From Agelaius tricolor (lineage: Eukaryota; Chordata; Aves; Passeriformes; Icteridae): 64,000 nt of DNA. The notes under the pieces were generated by a model that was given only the letters and a program-made list of their open reading frames with translations, searched no databases and was not told the origin of the DNA. The position numbers were made by a program, and so were the translations under genes. Where the stretch lies: assembly GCA_023055355.1 (NCBI GenBank), contig JALJCS010000002.1, positions 7,712,001-7,776,000 on the forward strand, in the 5' to 3' direction. Positions within the stretch are counted from its first letter, which is position 1. Every line of letters begins with the position of its first letter. This document shows, piece after piece, positions 39,061-46,900 of the stretch.

Positions 39061-39439
39061 GGTGGAGAAGAGCAGTATTCACTGTATCTGGTTATGGTTC
39101 TTTAATAAAAGTGGATTTGAAGTTCCAATGCTGCAAAGCAGATCCTGCATGCTGCAGCGAACTTTGACCGTGTCCTGACAGAAGACAGTGACTGGGGAAT
39201 GCAGCTTGACTTGTAACAGCTGTAGCAAAAATAGCTCTGTAAGCAATGGTTGAGCAGCAAGTGCAGATATGGCATGCACTAAATGGAAAGCAAGCAATGA
39301 GCACACAAGGAAGAGGTTCCTTCCTGAGCCCCGAGCATCACTTTAGCTTCAAGTGCGTCCGTGGGCTGAAGAAACAGCTTTACTTCCTTCCTACCACCTT
39401 ACTCCTGCACAGGCAAAGAGATACACACACCCCTGTGCA

Positions 39440-39700
39440 CACACATGCGCTGCCAGCCCACGGACAGACAGGGAGAACAAGGCAAGGCGGGACAGGCGCT
39501 CTCCACCCCTGGCGGAGCGGCTTCAGCACCGGGGGCAGCGGACAGCGCCCTGGGCAGGAGGTCGGGCCCCTCCGCCCGCAGGGCACGGCGACACCAAGGG
39601 CGACCCGGACCCCCTGTGGCACAGGGCAGAGACACCAGCAACGAGACTGGAAATGGAAACCTGGTCGGCTTAGAAACAGGGTGCTTCGCCCCCCTCCCCA
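39440..39700. promoter_or_regulatory. Small CpG-rich island
   Basis: About fourteen CpG dinucleotides fall within 39484-39615, a burst against CpG-poor AT-rich sequence on both sides. No recognisable coding module was found on either strand. It lies about 2.2 kb downstream of exon A in transcript direction, within the presumed next intron. It may be a minor or tissue-specific promoter, or a non-coding RNA start. Confidence 0.45.
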
Positions 39701-41559
39701 CACACAGAGCCATAAAAATAAGGGCAAGAACACTGCACCCCACAAGCAAAGTAAGTTTCAAAGGAAAGCCCGAGCTGCACGGCATTATTAAGTATGAGCA
39801 AAAGTGGCCAAACACATTTTCTAGTGGCTTTTTCCTCAGACTAGAGAGTTCCCATACCCAGGCAGCTTGGTTTGTGCTTTCTGAGCAAACAGAAGAGTAA
39901 ACCAAACAGCTCAGAAATGAAGCGGGTATCAGCGGCATGTTTCACTTGCTTTTTGGCTCTCTCACTCAATACTGGTTGCTTAGCAATTTTATTTTTTTTA
40001 CTACTCACTGCCAGATGGATTAATGAAAACACATACTTGCATTACTTACAACATTTTTCCTTTATATTTCTTGATACACCAGTACAGTTTCTTTTAATTA
40101 TTTCTTTTTTAAGGAATTCCATTCCCAGGTTTGCAAGTAAAGACCCAAATTATAGAGAGCCAGGGGGAGGGAAGGAACAGAAAGAAGCTAAGTGTAATTA
40201 CCAAATTATTTGGTGGATTGCAGGAAAGAGGTACCTTGAGACTTGCACATCCTCTGGGACTTGTAGCAAAGACAGCATGTCTAGCTCAGCATAGAGATGT
40301 GAGGCACCAGGTGACCTGAAGGTGCCTTGCTCTTAGCTGGTTTATCTATTTATAACTACATGTCATAACATTACCTGAGAGAACACAAGTCAGCACAGTG
40401 TTATTTCAGCAGTCAAATAACCATACACAGCCTTTTTTTATTTACACCTTACAGCGATGCTCTTTCTATTTTCACTTCCAGTTCTTTATAGAGCTGAAAC
40501 CTGGCACTTGGCACAGTCTTCCAGCCTGTGCCCTGCAATGCCACCCAACTTACCCATGGTTTGGCAATTTTTTAGAAGCTGTGATCAGAAAGAAATAATG
40601 ACACGCCATACAATGTAACCAACCGTTCTGCCAGTGGCAAAACCAAACTGCGCATCAGCCATTACCAAGGGTGTAATTGCAGCAGGGATAACAGGAGGGG
40701 GGAGGGGAATCTGTTCCATCCCCAAATGGAGAAGAAAATGCATCTCTGCCATCTCCAACTTTCTGCCAGCTGAAAGGGGGAGGAGGGATGGGAGAGACTG
40801 CAGCAGGGCAAGCAGCAACTCCAAGGCAGTTCTTTTCCCTTTACAGCTGGCAGTGAGCTCACAGGCTCAGCATCAAAGATGTTACACAGTTGGGTCATTT
40901 TGTGTGCTACTGCTGGGACATGAAGGGAGGCTGCAGTACCGCTGGCTACAGATCCTCCCTCATGCTGTTCCCCTTCCCAAATAGAGGAAGTCTGGTTTGG
41001 TGCAGAGAACCAGCAGAAAGAACTTTCTTTTGTTTTTGAGAGCAAGTAAGATCTGGTGTGGTTAGTTTGCTGTTGATAGAGCTCATTAGGAAAGGTCAAA
41101 AAAGGAGGGAAAACAGAGGCCTAGTAGAAAAGAAACAGGATAGTTTCATCATGTACAGGATGAACTGAAGGGGACAGCTTAAATCTCAAGGGAGTCATGA
41201 GGAAGAGGTGGCAGAGAGGAAGGCACAGGAGTGGAGAAAGGGGAAGGAAAGGTCAGGTGGAGAACTGCAGGATGTTCATCCCAGTAACAGGCAGAAGGAG
41301 GTGAATGCAGGGAGCTGGAGGGGTGTTGGTAGGAACCATCAGGCTGTAAACCCATCAAGAGTCCCAAAAGGCAATGCTGAGACAATCGGGGACCTCATGA
41401 AACTAAGCGGACAACGTAGGAGCAAGTTTCCTTGCACTTCTGAGGCACAAACCCATCAGGGGAAGAAGGCAAAGAGCAAGCCAGGGAGAGACTTGCAGAA
41501 CACCAAGGGCAGCATCGCCATGAGGGATGCCAGCACCTGGCGAGGGGGGACAGTGCAGA
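39701..41559. other. Intron-like sequence between the two CpG islands
   Basis: No transposon was recognised. Open frames of up to about 180 residues on both strands near 39246-39938, and of about 145 residues near 40662-41099, show no known domain and overlap one another. I do not call them genes. Base composition becomes GC-richer approaching exon A. Confidence 0.4.
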
Positions 41560-41875
41560 AGCCTTGAGGGGATGCGCCACAACGCTGTGCAGGGCGAGAG
41601 GGCGGCGCTCTGGGACAGGGGAAGCTTCGAGGGGCTGAACGGAGAAGGGCAGCCGGTCCCGGCTCACCCAGGTGGGAGGCGCGGGGCAGGGGGAGCCGGT
41701 CTGCGGTCTGCGGGCCAGGGGAGGCCGGCGAGGTGCGAAGGCGCGGGCAGCGGGGCAGGGCCGGGCGGCGGCGCCCGGGGAGCCCGCGGGCGCAGGCAGG
41801 GGCGGAGGGCGGGGGCGGCCCCTTCCCTCCCTGCTTCCCCCGCCGCCGGTCGCGCCGGGCCGGGCCGCCTCTCAC

Positions 41876-42022
41876 CTGTGTCGAGGTTTAAGGAGATGCG
41901 GGCCTCGGCGAGGTAGGGGGTGTCGCTCTTGGAGCGGACGCGGCGGATGGGTCTGCGGTCGATGTCCTCCTCGGAAGATGCCGCCATTAATGTGGGCACG
42001 GTGAGCAGCGTGGCCCGGCGAG
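41876..42022 (-). CDS. PHACTR1: PHACTR1 internal coding exon, copy A (downstream member, inside a CpG island)
   Basis: Seen: a 147-base segment with an acceptor (gccag, ending at 42023) and a donor (CACAG followed by gtgag, 41875 down to 41871). It has the same length and 1-1 phase as copy B. It encodes [12 protein letters not shown], then [19 protein letters not shown], then [17 protein letters not shown]. This copy is closer than B to the mammalian PHACTR1 residues I remember ([23 protein letters not shown]), so it is probably the orthologue of the canonical exon. GC at third positions is 41 of 48, against 26 of 48 in copy B, in keeping with the surrounding CpG island. The Met codon at 41987-41985 could start a short isoform; it has G at +4 but T at -3, so the start context is only moderate. 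The reading frame stays open upstream of the acceptor to about 42275. That could allow an alternative first exon, but low-complexity GC-rich DNA often lacks stops by chance. Confidence 0.88.
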
Positions 42023-43632
42023 CTGGCGAGGGCGAGCGGCGGCGCGGGGCGGCCGGGCGAGGAGGGGGCGGAGGGGGAGACAGGGGAAGGGAGGAGGGAG
42101 AGAGCCGCGGGAGGGGGAGGGGAGGACGGGGAAGGAGAGAGGGAAAGGGAGACAGGAGCGCAGGGAGGGAGGGGGAGAGACAGGGAAAACCCGTCAAGGA
42201 TCTGCGGACGGGAGCGGCCGCTGCGGCCCTGCCCGCTGCCCCTGCCGAGTCCCGCCCGCCACCGCTGCGGGGCACGGAGCGCTGTCCCCGGCCCCGGCGC
42301 TGCCGGCCCCCGCCCCGGGCAGGGTCCGGCCGAGCGCCTTTCCCACCCCCAGGGGAGGTCCCGGCTCAGGTGCCGAACGCCGCCGATGGGCCTGGCCGGC
42401 AGAGGTACCACCCCGCAGCAAGCCCGGAGCCCCGAATGCTCACTTCTAGCCCAGGGCCTCCGGAACTCACAGCACCGCTTCATTGGGACTTGGTGGGATG
42501 TCTAACGGTGCATGCCTTCACCTCCTTACCCTCGCTCCTTGGGCAAACCCATGGCGTAAAGTGGGATGGTGTGCCACACCTTGGCAGTTTAAAATGCCAA
42601 GGGGACTGAGGAGCCTGCATTGAACGTTTGAAACTGACCAGCCCTCAAAGCCCGGGGCTCACCTTCCTAAGGGCTTCGGCAGGTCTTTGAGAAAAATGTG
42701 ACCATCTGCAAAAACCAGAGACTCCATTCTCCAGCTGCAAACTGGGCTTGGTGTTTTGTGGAATCTCTGTTTCTCTCTTTAGTAATCAGCTCTTTATGTA
42801 GACGTTGTTACCCTGTGGTTTATAGGCTGCCTGCCACATTAGGGCTCCAATTTCGGTTGGTGTAATATAAATAATTAAAAATGTTATTAAAAAGTGGGTA
42901 GCACAAAAGTACTGCATTACTAAAAGTAAAGTTAGACAGTTAAAATATGCACCTAAGAGTGTACTAGCTCATGTAATTTAATTCAGGGCTTTTTAGAAAA
43001 AATACCAAAACCCACTCTGCTTAAAGTCACTAAGCTGTCAGTACTTCTAAAATCTCTTGTGTTGGTCAGCCTCAATGAGAAAGAAAGACCAAGGAAGGAA
43101 TGTTGGATCTCACAACTCTGAAGGCAGTGATAATAACACTAGTTGGTCTGTATTTTGAAGGACAGCTCTCTTATTCATTCCTGCAGCCAAGAATTTTCTA
43201 TTACATGTTTGCCAATTAGTCCTATTGAGGTTTTGGGTTGTGCTGCATTGGCTGTAACATTGGGTTTAGCTCAAGTCTGCTGTTAGCTGTAATCCTTCCA
43301 TAAATGTTCTCAAGAACTTTCATGCTTCTGGATGCCTGGAATGGATAAGATATATTTTGTTTGCAAATCAATTCTATTTTGGTGTGATCTCACTAGCTCA
43401 CCCTGGCTAAACCAGAAAAAAAAGTTTTAGTTAGCACTTGCAGGAGAATTTTGAAAACAATCCCTGTTCATACATATGCAGGTGCTTGTAGTTAGACAGC
43501 CATGGCATCTTTGGATGTCTGGTGAACCACCACATCGCTTGTGAACGAGGAGGTACCATCTGGTCCATCTGCATCTCAAAAAAGAAGTCTTTAATTAACA
43601 TCATATGCTGTTTAGGGAAGGTGTGGTCTTAC
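42023..43632 (-). other. Intron between the two paralogous exons (1610 bases)
   Basis: In transcript orientation it starts with gtaagaccacac and ends with ccctcgccag. The part next to exon A is GC-rich and pyrimidine-rich on the sense strand. The remainder, about 42600-43600, is ordinary AT-rich DNA in which I saw no repeat or further exon. It is long enough that steric hindrance between splice sites cannot by itself force a choice between B and A. Confidence 0.75.
42031..42186 (-). promoter_or_regulatory. GC-rich polypurine (+) / polypyrimidine (sense) tract before exon A, G-quadruplex-prone
   Basis: The + strand has closely spaced runs of three to five G separated by one to five bases, for example around 42061-42100 and 42108-42131. 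Read in transcript direction this is a C/U-rich stretch ending near the exon A acceptor. It could be an extended pyrimidine tract, a template-strand G-quadruplex region, or simply CpG-island low complexity containing GC boxes (ggggcgg around 42036 and 42065). These readings do not exclude one another. Confidence 0.5.
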
Positions 43633-43779
43633 CATTATCAAGGTTGAAGCAGATCCGAGCTTCTTCCAAGTAAGGGGTGTCACTCTTAGACCGGAGCCTT
43701 CTGATGGGTCTCCGGTCTATGTCATCCTCAGAAGTTGCTGTCACCAGAGTGGGCACAGTGAGGAGAGTTGCCCGACGAG
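43633..43779 (-). CDS. PHACTR1: PHACTR1 internal coding exon, copy B (upstream member of a tandem exon pair)
   Basis: Seen: a 147-base open segment with an acceptor (cttcttaccag, ending at 43780) and a donor (G followed by gtaag, 43632 down to 43628). It begins by completing a split codon and ends with one base of the next, so it is phase 1-1. It encodes 48 full codons, starting [12 protein letters not shown], with [19 protein letters not shown] in the middle and ICFNLDN at the end. Known: PHACTR1 binds protein phosphatase 1 at its C-terminus and G-actin through RPEL motifs. This module lies in its N-terminal region before the first RPEL motif. The basic stretch [11 protein letters not shown] resembles a basophilic kinase site and a nuclear-targeting patch (inference). 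It is 81% identical in protein to copy A, about 1.6 kb downstream. Copy A's Met is Val here, its Ala is Glu, and its Ser-Leu is Cys-Phe. GC at third positions is 26 of 48. The gene assignment is from memory of the family; the exon itself is very likely real. Confidence 0.85.
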
Positions 43780-43780
43780 C

Positions 43781-43913
43781 TGGTAAGAAGAAATAAATGA
43801 AGATAAGAATAGGAGGAGAATAGAGAAATAGAAAGGGGAAGAAGGAAGTAGAAAAAGAAAAATAATAATAATAAAAATTACTAGAAAAGAGAAAGAAAAT
43901 CACTCAATAGAAG
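43781..43913 (-). promoter_or_regulatory. Long G-free pyrimidine-rich tract before exon B
   Basis: The + strand has no C from 43781 to 43880, so the 100 sense-strand bases before the acceptor contain no G. They are mostly U and C with scattered A, including several UCUU-like and CUUCUU runs and an ATT triplet repeat around 43861-43874. Purine-rich + sequence continues to about 43913. This is much longer than a normal polypyrimidine tract. Pyrimidine-tract proteins such as PTBP1 and PTBP2 bind tracts of this kind at regulated exons; binding here is inference. Confidence 0.5.
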
Positions 43914-46900
43914 AGATGATCTGAACAGGCTGTTTGCTGTAAGGTCATTGCCTTGTATTACACATGCTGCAGAATTTATGGGCTGGACTAAATGATACCA
44001 AGAAAAGATTGCTGCCTTTTGTGTCCCAAAGACACAGCTTATAGCTCTGTTGCTGCTGCAGATTGCTTGTTCTAAGTTCCTACTTACACCACTAAAACAA
44101 TCCTTTTCTCAACTTCTCAATAGCTCAATAGCTGCAGTCTCTCTTTTTCTGAATGCAGTTTTTGAGGCTGTGATACCTGAGGAGTGGAAATATTTAAGTG
44201 GTCAATTAATTTGCAGATATCAGTGAAAGCCGATATTTGCAGATATCAGTGGAACACATGATGTGATTATTATTCTTGACAAGATGCAAACTATTCCAAA
44301 ACTCAGTTTCTTGTTATCTCATCTTGAGCATTTAAAATTAACAGCTACTTTTTTTTGCTCTTGATCACTTTATGTCTTAATTTCTTAGTTGTGGAGCAGG
44401 GAGAAACATAATTTTCATTTCAGTAGGAATTTTGTGAACATATAATTCCATTAATATTGTAAAGTATTCATATACTTTAGTGAAGCACCAATGAAAAACC
44501 CATAAGGAAAGTATCTTCTGAGCAGGATTTAAATGGCTTGGGGCCATGCATTCAAGGAGGAGAAAGCAAAATATTTAATACTGGCTCATTAAGTGAGCAT
44601 TGCCTACTCCATGCACTGATGAAGCAAATTGTAGGATAGTAAAAAATTGTTGTCATCATGCAATTAGAAACCCTACTATAATCCATACATATAAGGAGAC
44701 AATTAATGTTGGAGAGGCAACCTTCATTTGGGCCTTGCCTAGGTATTTAGCTCCCTTAAATGTAGGTGTTTTATATGTGAAATGTAATTATGAGTGGCTG
44801 TTGATTACTTTGGGCACTGAGCCTATAAATTACAAATCACAAAGAGAAGACCCTCTATAAATATATCCACCTAAACTCTCTGTCTCTGAGTAGATAAAGA
44901 TTATCACAAATGCTAGTTGGGATGTGGCTGATCACTGAAATCATGAGGACCATCCACAAGTACTTTCTCCTCCACCTGATATGTACTCAGAAAGAGAATT
45001 TCTGCTTGAAAGCCCATCCTTACCCAGAATGTGGACCTATAAACATTAACTACCATGTGGGACCCTGTAAGAGCCTAGGAGCCTAAACCCTAAATGTTTC
45101 TTGCTGTTGAGACATTATCTAGCATAAGAGACTTTATCTCAGGGCTTTTGTAAAGCATCACACTTCAAATAACTAACAATGAACTATATTCTCCCATTGG
45201 GACTAGAGAACATGACTGATAGTGACTAAGAGCATATTCTGCAACCTACTAACTAAGATTCTTAATTTTAAAAGTTTTTTAGAGTTTCAAATGAGACTTG
45301 TCAATCAGTAGCTTTCAGATGCCTAAGATCTGACTAAGGTGTTAGGTATGATAGCATATAATTAGTATGAGTTAACAAAAGCTGTCATGCTCTATTTTTC
45401 AATCTGCAGTATTATGTAGTTTACTAAACAAGTAAATCTGTGCTGCTGAAGGTAGAGGTTATTTCTGGTCTAACTTACGTTTTTTCTGTTTTTAAATAGA
45501 TTTTTTTTTGGTGTTTTTCCTCATTTCTAACCTAGCCTTTGAATTTGAAGTAAAAACAAAGGGCAGGAATTAAAATTGATTTAATGGGGTCAACTATTTA
45601 GATTAAGCTAAAGTAAACACTGCAAGTAGGCTGTAAACCATTCCTCCCTTGTAATAGGGAATAGTAATGAAGATAAAAGAGAACAGAAAATTTCTGCTAT
45701 GTAAATTTTGCATCTTCAAATTTACACTTAAGGAAGATTTCTCTATACAGGAAGTTATTATTGTAAAAGTCATCTCATAAAACAACCATGTAAAAGATTT
45801 GTCTTTTAAAACTGGCATGACCTAGCTGTAGTTAAAGTCAGAGAAAGGGCACCCATGCATTTCAGCTGGATCACAGCACAGAAATATATCTGAAAAAAAT
45901 CCCAACACCAAACTACATTTACATTTTTGTAAACAGGGAATCAGAGTTAGCTTTTCTATATAATTGTTTATAAATAATTTTTACCTTTTGGGTCAAAATA
46001 TTGGGATCTGGCATGTATTCATTTTGACTGCAGGTAGGTGGATGCTAGAAAATGTTTCTTGGAGTAATCATTATGTATTACTTTGACAACCATCATTATC
46101 TACCCTTTGTGTATATTACCAAAAGGAGTTTTCAAGAATGACTGGAAATTTTAAGTAAACACTGAAAACATTTCAGAGTAGGCTAATAAGTACTAAAACA
46201 TTTTGCAATAAAAACCTAAGATCAATTCTAGAACTGAAAAATATAGCTGATGACATTCTGGTATCCACAGAGTGACAGTGAATGTTTAATGCTTACCATG
46301 AATATAACTGTACACACTCTTTTCCTAATCCACAGCAGTCTTTATTTCAAGAATTACTCGCCATACATTTTTTAGTAAAGCTGTCAATGTATGCCCATTG
46401 TGAGTCTTGGGTCCATCACAGATAACCCACCAGTATCCCTAGCTTCAGCTGCTCTCCACAAACCAGCTGAGTCTCTGGGACACACTTTTAGGAGGTAGTT
46501 TTTCAGGAAAATTAGGAGGTATCCTCTTGAAGGTCTTGGAGCAATGGAATGACATTACACTACACATCAAGGGACCTGCTTACTTTGCAAATAGATTTGA
46601 GACCAGTGTTAAAAAGCTCAATTTAAGGAGCCATTTTAACAGCATGTGGAAGGGCAATAAGTAATTTTGTTAAATTCTTTCATTCTATTTTCATTGTTCC
46701 TTATAGGCTTACACTTCAATTAGCTCATTGTGGCAATGTCTCATCTGGTGTTTGTTAGAAAGGGAAAAAGTTGCTTATGAAGAAAAAAATACTTCAAAAC
46801 TATAAATGCTGTAAAGTACATCATGTGACATGTTATAATTGATTATATATAATCTCCCATTTGTTTGTCTTAAAATATCATATATTACTGAAGTGCAACA

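Larger units (their letters stand above)
28601..39439. other. Long intron-like stretch with few repeats
   Basis: About 11 kb without a recognised transposon or exon. It is strongly AT-rich in places (31740-32300, 33340-34700, 38700-39060). Its freedom from CR1 copies and its homeodomain-type TAAT cores would suit conserved non-coding DNA, but only comparison with other genomes could show that. Two candidate segments and one hairpin are listed separately. Confidence 0.4.
41560..42420. promoter_or_regulatory. CpG island overlapping exon A
   Basis: A sharp rise in G+C and in CpG frequency against AT-rich flanks. CpGs are dense across 41690-42060 and again at 42200-42420, and the island ends near 42430. 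GC-box sequences are present and I see no clear TATA box. In vertebrates such islands usually mark promoters, so an internal promoter for a short PHACTR1 transcript (or an antisense one) is plausible. A GC-rich coding exon with its flanks is the alternative. The long open frames on both strands here have proline/arginine/glycine-rich composition and are not counted as genes. Confidence 0.7.

Noticed and set aside
39246..39938. Overlapping open frames up to about 181 residues on both strands
   Set aside because: No known domain, overlapping frames on both strands, and a GC-rich stop-poor setting explain them. No splice-bounded exon was identified.
41664..42609. Long open frames of about 200-230 residues on both strands in the CpG island
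   Set aside because: They are proline-, arginine- and glycine-rich and overlap on both strands. They arise because GC-rich DNA has few stop codons. Only the 41876-42022 part on the minus strand has recognisable protein sequence and splice borders.
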